From contig JAPXLT010000213.1 in the NCBI GenBank assembly GCA_033809415.1, forward strand, positions 1-8,559: 8,559 nt of DNA. The letters are read 5' to 3'. Both the position numbers and the translations under genes were made by a program. Position 1 is the stretch's first letter. Each line of letters starts with the position of its first letter. Under the pieces are notes generated by a model. It was not told the DNA's origin. It was given only the letters and a program-made list of their open reading frames with translations, and made no database searches. Source of the DNA: JAQVUB01 sp033809415 (GTDB lineage Bacteria; Verrucomicrobiota; Lentisphaeria; Oligosphaerales; Oligosphaeraceae). This document shows, in pieces, positions 1 through 5,958 of the stretch.

Positions 1-40
1 CCGCATGCGATTCCATCCATCAAAGGAACGCTTCTACAAA

Positions 41-76
41 TTTTCCGCGCTTTCCGTGTTTTCCGTGGACAAAAAA
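41..76 (+). repeat. TTTCCGTG tandem motif downstream of the GH20-like gene
   Basis: Units TTTTCCGCGC, TTTCCGTGT and TTTCCGTGG followed by ACAAAAAA, with a period of 9-10 bases. It is a variant of the TTTCGTG motif in the 2822-3012 gap, here 48 bases past the GH20-like stop. Both copies lie between genes. The rest of 1-124 holds nothing I can identify as a gene; an open ATG at 20 on the minus strand has no clear ribosome binding site. Confidence 0.65.
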
Positions 77-100
77 TAGATTCTGATTGCCGATCAATGG

Positions 101-120
101 AAAAAGTCAACTGCTTTTTT
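101..120. terminator. Possible weak terminator after the GH20-like gene
   Basis: On the minus strand the sequence four bases after the stop is AAAAAAGCAGTTGACTTTTT: a six-pair A/T-rich stem (AAAAAG/CTTTTT) around a 7-base loop, ending in T residues. The stem is GC-poor and the T-run is part of the stem, so it would be weak and could act in either direction. Confidence 0.3.
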
Positions 121-124
121 AGGT

Positions 125-2821
125 TCAGCCGATCAGTTTTCCGCAGAAGTTGCCTTGGTAGTTGTAGATATTGAGGCGTATGCGTGGGAACTGCTCATGG
201 GGCGGCCAGTCGTAGCGGAATGCCGGGGTAGGATCATCGTGTGCTCCGACGGTGCGGTAGATATAGACGAAGCGCGGTTCGATTCTGGGGTCCCGGTTCC
301 AGAGCAGGGAAGGCAGCAGGAACGTGACCGTCCGGGTGTCTCCATTACGGTTGACGTTGCATTCGGCAAGTGGATGCAGCTGGTATACAGTTTCATTTTT
401 GTAGATGGTGATCATCCAGGGGAAGGTGGTGCCGGTTGCATCAACACAGTTGAAGGCGAAAGTATCGTATTCGTACGGAAGGTCCTTGCCTTCAAACGTA
501 ACGCGCAAATCATCGTTCTCGAGGCGTTCAATCTGCCAGCGGGTATGTTCGTCGCCCTGCCAACCGGAATTCAGGCGGTAAGTCGGAGTCTGAGCGTAGA
601 AGTCCGATTGTGGCAGAGGTGTTCCCTTTGCTATAGCCTGCTCGAAAGCAGGAAAATCGGTATCGAGCAGGTTTTGCAGGAGCTTCTGCCGCCAGACAAG
701 TCTGCTTTCGCAGTATTGATGTGCTTCGGCTTCGGAGTGGAAACCGAGGCGCGAATCCTTCTGGCAGAGCAGGATCATATCAGCGCTGTTGCGGATTTCC
801 GCCAGAACGAGTTGTCTCATCTGTTCGAGCAGGCCGGCTTTTTGCCCATTGGCGGCAAAATAGAGTTCCCGGCGCAGCCAGTAGAACTCGAAGATATTGT
901 GGGCACTTCGGAATTGCAGTCCGAGCGCCTCGGCAACGCCGAGGTCGAGGAGGCGTTCACGGTCATCCCGGAAGGCATCGCGCAAATCCCGCAGCAGCAG
1001 CAATCCTTCATCGAATTTGCGCTGCATTCTGCCGGCCAGCAGCAGGGCTTCCTCGAGCGTATGGTTCTCGAGGCATTCTCCGATCGAGTCTCCGCTTGGC
1101 GGATAATCCGGCTTCCAAGTTGGTGCCAGCGGTGCCAGTTCAATCTTCAGATGCAGCGGCCAGACCACGCCGGCGTGCATCGGGCCATAATACTGCATGT
1201 CATTGGAAAGGGGGTATTCGCTGTAGGCTTCGCTGAATAGACGCCAGGCCTCGGCGACGGTTTCCGCATGCTGTCCCCAGTGCGGACGAGCCAGCTCAAC
1301 GAGAAAATCCTGTTCGCTTTCCTCGAGGTTCGAGAATGCCAGCATGCCGGCGGCCCGGTTCATGATGCCGGGGTAGTTGCCGAAGTACCAGCATTGCATG
1401 ACATGGCTGCAACCATGTTTTTTCATCGCCTGGTATTTCTGGAAAAGCAGACCAGGCACGGAAACAAAGGGGACAGTTGCCACTTCATGCGAACAGCCCA
1501 CCTGAATCTTGGCGGAAAGTTCACCTTGCGTATTCGTTACACCCTCGGCCACCCGGCTGAATGAATGGCTTGGGCCAACATAAGACAGCCAGTAGTCCCC
1601 ACCCAAGCGAGCCCTCGAGAGCTGTTTTCGGCAGGCGCCGGACTCGAAATTGTACTGCAAGATCACGCCTTCTGGCAGATGACGTGCCAGCTCGTATGTC
1701 CAGGCTCCCCGTTCGGGCACCGGTTGCGGCTGATACAGCCAGCTGATCAATTCAGCATCCGGATTGGCCGCCTTGATTCCCTTGATCATGGCACCCGTAG
1801 AGTGATGGTGTATCTGCCATTTCGGAATTTTTGAGCAGCGCGGACACTCGACGGGGCCTTCGTCAGTGGCCGGTATGGAACTCAGGCAGGTGGTTGCCCG
1901 CTCGCCATGGCTGATGTTAATCAGTCCGCCCAGATGTGGCACCTGTGAAAAAATATCAAAAACGCTTTCATAGAGGTATTGCCTGCCCTTCTCAGACGAG
2001 GGACAGAAACAGCGGTTTCCGGTGTAGGCAAAGGCGCCGCCGAATTCCGGATTCTCGAGTAGCAGTGGATCATCCAGAGCCAGGTTTCGCGGCTCGATGC
2101 TGAAAAGCCAGGTTTTGATACCGTATCGGCGGCATTGCTCAACGGTTCTGCGCAGTTTCTCGAGGCGTTTTTCGGCCAGCGGATCGCGTTTGGTAAACGA
2201 GGTCTGCGCCAGTTCTCGGAAGACGATGGTGAGCCAGAGACCATTGATTCCCTCGTGCGCCAGGCGGTTGAGGTATTCATCGGGATAGTAGTCCATGTCA
2301 TCGAGCAGTTCATCCCGGTTGAAGGGGGGGCGCTTGATGGGACCGAAGAAACACCGCGATATCCGGTTGCGCAACCAGGGCGAACGGTGATGATCAGTGA
2401 AGGGCAGGGCGGGGCCACTTGCGCCGGTCAGCTGATCTTCCAGGAAATAGATTCCGCGGCGCAGGCCTTCTGTATCCTTGGCACTGAGAGTGATGCCGTC
2501 GGCATTGACTTGCAGGTGGTAACTTTCGTTGGTACCCGTGTCTTCTTGCAGGAACCGGCAGGGAACTGGACCGTTTTCCGGCAGTTCAGTCAAGGTCAGC
2601 AGTCTCCTGAAATCCTCGATGGCCGTCTCGAGCAGGCCTTCCGCGTCCGGAAAATCAACGGCAAGGGATAGTCCCGGTTTAAGATCGAGATGGTTTGGCG
2701 GCACTTCGGTGTCGGTTCGCGTCCAATGCAGGCAGCGTTGCTCAGGTTGCTGCAGCTCCTGCAAAAATAACCAATCTTCACGTCGAGGCGGCGCCGGAAT
2801 TTCAGAAATATACGGATCCAT
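125..2821 (-). CDS. Divergent GH20-like glycoside hydrolase, cytoplasmic
   Basis: An 898-residue protein starting MDPYISEIPAPP, with no signal peptide or membrane segment. Residues 50-132 resemble the GH20b domain that precedes beta-hexosaminidase barrels, with the typical pattern YHLQVNADGITLSAKDTEGL then RRGIYFLEDQL. Residues 150-490 look like a TIM barrel: EYLNRLAHEGINGLWLTIV, YGIKTWLFSIEPRN, GGLINISHGE and MQCWYFGNYPG. The usual GH20 Asp-Glu pair is not seen; E307 of SHGE occupies a similar strand end and is the best catalytic candidate. Cysteines C271, C273, C312, C326 and C329 (CPRC) cluster around the barrel and could form a structural metal site. Residues 500-730 are mainly helical; 750-898 is a beta-rich tail. 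CxxC-bearing GH20-like barrels also occur in DUF4838/GH163-type proteins, an alternative relation. Substrate unknown, perhaps a hexosaminide. The start follows AAAGGG by six bases. It lies 191 bases beyond the serine hydrolase. Confidence 0.87.
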   Translation of the reverse strand: MDPYISEIPAPPRREDWLFLQELQQPEQRCLHWTRTDTEVPPNHLDLKPGLSLAVDFPDAEGLLETAIEDFRRLLTLTELPENGPVPCRFLQEDTGTNESYHLQVNADGITLSAKDTEGLRRGIYFLEDQLTGASGPALPFTDHHRSPWLRNRISRCFFGPIKRPPFNRDELLDDMDYYPDEYLNRLAHEGINGLWLTIVFRELAQTSFTKRDPLAEKRLEKLRRTVEQCRRYGIKTWLFSIEPRNLALDDPLLLENPEFGGAFAYTGNRCFCPSSEKGRQYLYESVFDIFSQVPHLGGLINISHGERATTCLSSIPATDEGPVECPRCSKIPKWQIHHHSTGAMIKGIKAANPDAELISWLYQPQPVPERGAWTYELARHLPEGVILQYNFESGACRKQLSRARLGGDYWLSYVGPSHSFSRVAEGVTNTQGELSAKIQVGCSHEVATVPFVSVPGLLFQKYQAMKKHGCSHVMQCWYFGNYPGIMNRAAGMLAFSNLEESEQDFLVELARPHWGQHAETVAEAWRLFSEAYSEYPLSNDMQYYGPMHAGVVWPLHLKIELAPLAPTWKPDYPPSGDSIGECLENHTLEEALLLAGRMQRKFDEGLLLLRDLRDAFRDDRERLLDLGVAEALGLQFRSAHNIFEFYWLRRELYFAANGQKAGLLEQMRQLVLAEIRNSADMILLCQKDSRLGFHSEAEAHQYCESRLVWRQKLLQNLLDTDFPAFEQAIAKGTPLPQSDFYAQTPTYRLNSGWQGDEHTRWQIERLENDDLRVTFEGKDLPYEYDTFAFNCVDATGTTFPWMITIYKNETVYQLHPLAECNVNRNGDTRTVTFLLPSLLWNRDPRIEPRFVYIYRTVGAHDDPTPAFRYDWPPHEQFPRIRLNIYNYQGNFCGKLIG

Positions 2822-2827
2822 GGTCTA

Positions 2828-2833
2828 CCCTTT
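2828..2833 (-). promoter_or_regulatory. Ribosome binding site of the GH20-like gene
   Basis: AAAGGG on the minus strand, six bases before the ATG at 2821. It is a moderate match to the Shine-Dalgarno sequence and supports this start. Confidence 0.6.
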
Positions 2834-2867
2834 ATTTCGTGTCTTTTCGTGTCTTTTCGTGGTTAAA
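2834..2867 (+). repeat. TTTCGTG tandem motif, copy A
   Basis: Three nearly identical 10-base units (2834-2843, 2844-2853, 2854-2863) built on TTTTCGTGTC, the last ending in TCGTGGTTAAAAA. It sits just upstream of the Shine-Dalgarno site of the GH20-like gene. From memory, motifs of this kind are dispersed between genes in several environmental and PVC genomes; no function is known to me. Confidence 0.8.
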
Positions 2868-2881
2868 AATGTCATCCTGAA

Positions 2882-2910
2882 AGTGTATCACATGCGCCGC
2901 AGGAATGCAA
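2882..2910 (-). promoter_or_regulatory. Candidate promoter for the GH20-like gene
   Basis: On the minus strand TTGCAT (2905-2910) is followed after 17 bases by TACACT (2882-2887), preceded by TGA to give an extended -10 of the TGnTATAAT kind. The -35 matches consensus at only three of six positions and the -10 at four of six. It lies about 60 bases upstream of the start codon, between repeat copies A and B. Purely pattern-based. Confidence 0.28.
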
Positions 2911-2936
2911 GTCGCTTGCCGTTGTTTTTTACAACG
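2907..2936. repeat. Two abutting small hairpins (I and II)
   Basis: GCAAG-TCG-CTTGC (2907-2919) and CGTTGT-TTTTT-ACAACG (2920-2936) are perfect inverted repeats side by side. On the plus strand hairpin I is followed by CGTTGTTTTTT, resembling an intrinsic terminator, but no plus-strand gene ends here. On the minus strand there is no following T-run. Confidence 0.55.
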
Positions 2937-2960
2937 AAAGACACTAACGGACACGAAAAA
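2929..2960 (-). repeat. TTTCGTG motif, copy B (inverted)
   Basis: Read on the minus strand it gives TTTTTCGTGTCCGTTAGTGTC followed by TTTCGTTGTAA, which aligns with copy A with the middle unit changed from TTTTCGTGTC to CGTTAGTGTC. It is inverted relative to copy A, with about 60 bases of unrelated sequence between. Confidence 0.75.
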
Positions 2961-2980
2961 TCCCATGGAATTTTTCGTGT
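2951..2980. repeat. Perfect 11-bp inverted repeat (hairpin III)
   Basis: ACACGAAAAAT (2951-2961) and ATTTTTCGTGT (2970-2980) are exact reverse complements around an 8-base loop. It is made by copies B and C meeting head to head. It lies 33 bases past the serine hydrolase stop and could slow or end transcription, but no T-run follows it on the minus strand, so it is not a standard intrinsic terminator. Confidence 0.7.
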
Positions 2981-2997
2981 GGTTCGTGGTTAAAGAG
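2971..2997 (+). repeat. TTTCGTG motif, copy C (short)
   Basis: A shorter copy, TTTTTCGTGTGGTTCGTGG then TTAAAG, in the same orientation as copy A and lacking one full unit. It lies 16 bases beyond the stop of the serine hydrolase and forms a perfect palindrome with the end of copy B. Confidence 0.7.
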
Positions 2998-3012
2998 GGT
3001 GTAAGGCGGCTA

Positions 3013-4065
3013 TTAGGAAGCAAATTTCTGCAATAGCCTGGAAATGATCATCATGCGGTCTTTTTTCGCACGTGCATAATCTTTGAAGCGGGTAGTGAGG
3101 ACAATGCAGAACAAGCGTTTCGGCAGATGCATTAGCAGCGTCTGGCCGGTATAGCCATGATGCAGTAGAACGCTGCCGAAATCCTCTTCACGCATTCCAT
3201 CGGCCCAGATAGTCCAGCCGAAACGACGATAGCCTTCGGAGTGGAACCCCCGATCCGGGGCGATTTCTGCGAAGGTGTCTTTGGAGAAGAGGTATTTTCC
3301 GGTTGCATATTCGCCGTGGTTCAAGTGGCATTTCATCAGTTTAGCGAGGTCTTCCGCAGTAGAGAACATTCCCGCATTGCCGGTGCTCAATCCATCTCGG
3401 TAGAATCGGAAGGCAACCGAATCGCTGATGGCGCCTGGGGTTGCTGCACGCTCTGTGCGTGCGATTCGATCCGCCGGGATTCCCGGGCAGGGTGCGCCGA
3501 TGGAACTGGCGCTCATCCCCAGCGGCTCAAAGATTTCCTTGCGGCAGAATTCAGGGAAGGGGCAGCCAGTTACCTGTTCCAGAATCTGCGCCAGCAAAAT
3601 ATAATTCCAGCAGGCATAATGCGCTTGTCGAGACGGCGCGAAGGGGGGTGGCAACCGGAAGACATTCTGCAACATCTCGTGCCCGGACTCCGAAAAATAG
3701 CGGCGTTGGGCGGTAGCGGGTTCAGGGACTTCATGGAAACCTGAAGTATGATTAGCCAGATCGCGAACCCGCACCATATTCTTCAATTGCGGCTGATACT
3801 GTGGCAGATATTGCGTGAAGGGTGCCTCAAAGTCAATCAGTCCCCGGGAATGCGCAACTAACAACCCTGTCACACAAGCGCAAACCTTGGTGATGCTGGC
3901 AATGTCAATCACAGTATCGAGACGCATTGGCGCGTTATGCTCCGGGCTGTTGTAACCCGTCTCCATACGGAAGAGTTCGTGGCTCGGCGTACCACAAAGG
4001 ACAACCGCACCATGAATGACTTGTTCCCGGAGTTCCGCGTCTATGATCTCCCTAATGTTGTTCAT
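3013..4065 (-). CDS. Serine hydrolase, class C beta-lactamase/esterase fold, cytoplasmic
   Basis: A 350-residue protein of the beta-lactamase-related (PF00144-type) serine hydrolase family. The nucleophile motif SxxK is S57-I-T-K60 in DIASITKVCACVTG. The family block DLANHTSGF lies at 102-110. The Tyr motif aligns as Y150-A-C152 in HYACWNYILLAQILE, where YSN or YSD is usual. The third motif is H302-H-G304 in LHHGYTGQ, equivalent to HTG. EPLGM (180-184) and FSTAEDLAKLM (234-244) are further family blocks. Length is normal for single-domain members. There is no signal peptide, so beta-lactam resistance or a periplasmic PBP role is unlikely. A cytosolic esterase, for example a sugar deacetylase, is the better guess from the glycosidase neighbours, but that is inference. 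The start overlaps the upstream stop (ATGA), with AAGGAG five bases upstream, suggesting translational coupling. Confidence 0.9.
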   Translation of the reverse strand: MNNIREIIDAELREQVIHGAVVLCGTPSHELFRMETGYNSPEHNAPMRLDTVIDIASITKVCACVTGLLVAHSRGLIDFEAPFTQYLPQYQPQLKNMVRVRDLANHTSGFHEVPEPATAQRRYFSESGHEMLQNVFRLPPPFAPSRQAHYACWNYILLAQILEQVTGCPFPEFCRKEIFEPLGMSASSIGAPCPGIPADRIARTERAATPGAISDSVAFRFYRDGLSTGNAGMFSTAEDLAKLMKCHLNHGEYATGKYLFSKDTFAEIAPDRGFHSEGYRRFGWTIWADGMREEDFGSVLLHHGYTGQTLLMHLPKRLFCIVLTTRFKDYARAKKDRMMIISRLLQKFAS

Positions 4066-5936
4066 AACGACTCCTTGACCACGAAATCCATCGGCTCGAT
4101 GGATATCCCGTCGATTTCCTCGGGAGTTTCACCGAAGTTTGCAAAGACACGGGTACCATTTTCAAAGCGGGTTTCGGTGACTGACTTGCCGTGGCGGATA
4201 AAATCGGTCATGATCACACCTTGCAGATGAGAGATTCTGGCAATATCGTCACTTATCTGCTTAATCAGAAGCGTATCATCTTTGATCGCTTCTTCTGTGG
4301 TATTCAAGTCATTTTTGCAGCCGCTAGAAGCACCCCAGGCGGGATTAAACAGGTGATGGTAGTAGACCGTCGGCATCCCTCCCAAAGCAAGATTCCATAG
4401 ATAATCAAAGCTTCCCGGCCAAGCATTGATCCCGGAACGGAAGGTATTATAAATCACATAGCCGTGATAAATCAGCTGGTAAAGCGGGATTGCCTCATCC
4501 GTGTAATCGTAGGTCTTCTCGTTGCCAGGCTTGTTAATCAGCATATATGCACGGTCTAGTTCCGGCAACGACCAGTCACGGGCACCTTCGGACGAAGAGA
4601 CGCCGTATATGTCTTGTAAATTTTGGAGCATTTGTTTATTGGCGGCGGCATTGTCTTCCCGAGTCTCCGGATGAGCCGGGTTGGCGCAACGATGCGAGCA
4701 GATCAGAGAAGCGACATCAATGAAATAGGCACCGGAGAATTCCGGAAAGCGTTTTTGCACTTCTTTGAGATTGGCTTGTTGATACTTCAACGCCATTTTC
4801 CCGCATAGACGGTAGGCACGACCGCCGCCGAGAATACCGCCGCCATGCACCGGCATATGATAAGGAGGAGTATCATCCGTGCAGAGATCATTCAGATCCA
4901 GGTTTTCTGCCAGTGAATAAGCGTCGTAATAGTTGTCATGGAGATTCAAGCGGTAGCCACATTCATTGAGAACCTTTCCGGCATGCCGCATCTCATCTTC
5001 GGTTCCGACGGCTTCGCAAACCGGGAAGAGCTGGGGAAAAGCACCGTCATGTCCGCCGTAATTCCAGCCAACCAGGCAGAATTCTGCCGGGCCGACTCCG
5101 ACTTCCGCATACCTTTTGGCAATAGCCTCTACCTTTTCGTAGTTCATATATACATGCACCGGTGGTTGTGTGTCCGGCTTCTGTTCGTAGACCACGCAGG
5201 GCAGTTGTTTCACTGCCATTCGGCAGCGGACTGTGATCGCTTTCATGGAATATGCCAATGCCGGATTGTCCTTGCATTTTTCCTGCAGCGACGGCAGTTG
5301 TCTGACATCCCGATTATACTTGCGGAACCATGCGGCCAGTGCAGTATATTTCCGCTCCGGCACATGTCCAAGGAACAGCGAGATATCTCCAGGCTGTATG
5401 GCATCGCCAGGCCACTCCCGGATCAGGTACAATGGATCAATCCGGTATTCATGCGCATCTCCCCAGTTCGTTCGCAGGCGCAGTTCGCAGTCAAACTTTC
5501 CCCCTTCCAGGACTACGCCGGTGCAACCGTCATTATTCTGCCAGCCGTACAGAGCCATATTGCACCAGAAGATATCCCATTCCCGTTCACAGAAGACAGG
5601 GAAACGGTATTCACGTTCCTGCTTGCCCGCGTTCCGGCAGACCATGCCGGTGTCCAGCGGAAGGAACAATGCGCCATTATCACCTTCATGACCGGCTGCA
5701 TTTTCCAGCAGAACTGTCAGAGTCTTGAAGCGATTCTGACCGGTTTCTTTCAAGCTATTCTGTGGAATGGTGATACGCTGTCCGAGCGCATGGGGAGTAA
5801 TGCTCCAGGCAAGCGACAATCCCAGCCCGTCATGCTTCCAGCCTTGATGACAGGCCTGCCACCCGGGAGCAATGGTAGACGTAAAGCATTCCTGGTTCTT
5901 TTCATTGAAGTAGCTCAGATCGAAATGGAGTTGCAT
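4062..5936 (-). CDS. GH101/GH129/DUF5696-like glycoside hydrolase, cytoplasmic
   Basis: A 624-residue protein with no signal peptide. Residues 1-210 are beta-rich with many aromatic residues, as in the N-terminal super-sandwich of GH101-type enzymes. Residues 225-530 look like the catalytic barrel. Visible landmarks are VGWNYGGHDGAFPQLFP (289-305), HDNYYDAY (333-340), GAYFIDVAS with D407, the C417/H422 stretch CANPAHPETR, and SSSEGARDW with E450. In GH101 and GH129 a catalytic Asp is followed about 30-45 residues later by a catalytic Glu; D407 and E450 are 43 apart and are my candidates for nucleophile and acid/base. GH101/GH129 act on alpha-linked GalNAc of mucin-type O-glycans; a GH129-like intracellular role would fit the missing signal peptide. 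The activity is inferred from resemblance, and DUF5696-type proteins are largely uncharacterised. The start at 5936 follows TCCTT (AAGGA on the coding strand) by eight bases. The stop overlaps the next gene as ATGA. Confidence 0.87.
   Translation of the reverse strand: MQLHFDLSYFNEKNQECFTSTIAPGWQACHQGWKHDGLGLSLAWSITPHALGQRITIPQNSLKETGQNRFKTLTVLLENAAGHEGDNGALFLPLDTGMVCRNAGKQEREYRFPVFCEREWDIFWCNMALYGWQNNDGCTGVVLEGGKFDCELRLRTNWGDAHEYRIDPLYLIREWPGDAIQPGDISLFLGHVPERKYTALAAWFRKYNRDVRQLPSLQEKCKDNPALAYSMKAITVRCRMAVKQLPCVVYEQKPDTQPPVHVYMNYEKVEAIAKRYAEVGVGPAEFCLVGWNYGGHDGAFPQLFPVCEAVGTEDEMRHAGKVLNECGYRLNLHDNYYDAYSLAENLDLNDLCTDDTPPYHMPVHGGGILGGGRAYRLCGKMALKYQQANLKEVQKRFPEFSGAYFIDVASLICSHRCANPAHPETREDNAAANKQMLQNLQDIYGVSSSEGARDWSLPELDRAYMLINKPGNEKTYDYTDEAIPLYQLIYHGYVIYNTFRSGINAWPGSFDYLWNLALGGMPTVYYHHLFNPAWGASSGCKNDLNTTEEAIKDDTLLIKQISDDIARISHLQGVIMTDFIRHGKSVTETRFENGTRVFANFGETPEEIDGISIEPMDFVVKESL
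4071..4076 (-). promoter_or_regulatory. Ribosome binding site inside the upstream gene
   Basis: AAGGAG on the minus strand, five bases before the serine hydrolase ATG at 4065. It lies within the last codons of the GH101-like gene, so the coupled start has its own strong site and does not rely only on re-initiation. Confidence 0.8.
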
Positions 5937-5944
5937 GGCTGATA

Positions 5945-5949
5945 TCCTT
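5945..5949 (-). promoter_or_regulatory. Ribosome binding site of the GH101-like gene
   Basis: AAGGA on the minus strand, eight bases before the ATG at 5936, in the 22-base gap after the preceding gene. It fixes this start. Confidence 0.7.
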
Positions 5950-5958
5950 GTTTTAGGT

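Larger units (their letters stand above)
2822..3012. other. Repeat-rich intergenic gap
   Basis: 191 bases between the serine hydrolase and the GH20-like gene. It has no credible gene of its own. It contains three TTTCGTG-family copies, three perfect hairpins and a weak promoter candidate, listed separately. A 63-codon minus-strand open frame (2832-3023) spans it, but its translation is only the repeat read through (ends NHEKTRKDTK). Confidence 0.8.

Noticed and set aside
1..20. Start of a further minus-strand gene at position 20
   Set aside because: Only six codons are visible and no Shine-Dalgarno site precedes the ATG.
155..1240. 361-codon plus-strand open frame opposite the GH20-like gene
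   Set aside because: It is codon-aligned with the minus-strand gene, so it stays open simply because the gene seldom uses TTA, CTA and TCA codons. Its translation shows no recognisable domain. The minus-strand protein has clear family motifs.
2832..3012. CRISPR array suggested by short repeats
   Set aside because: The units are 10-base tandem copies without regular unique spacers, and copies are inverted; no cas gene is present.
2832..3023. 63-codon minus-strand open frame in the repeat-rich gap
   Set aside because: It overlaps the serine hydrolase stop and encodes the TTTCGTG repeat read through (NHEKTRKDTK); such products are commonly mis-annotated.
3013..4065. Antibiotic-resistance beta-lactamase
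   Set aside because: The fold and SxxK motif are shared with esterases, there is no signal peptide, YxN is altered, and the gene sits in a glycosidase operon.
4938..5942. 334-codon plus-strand open frame opposite the GH101-like gene
   Set aside because: Same codon-aligned antisense register; no domain, and no independent ribosome binding site I would trust.
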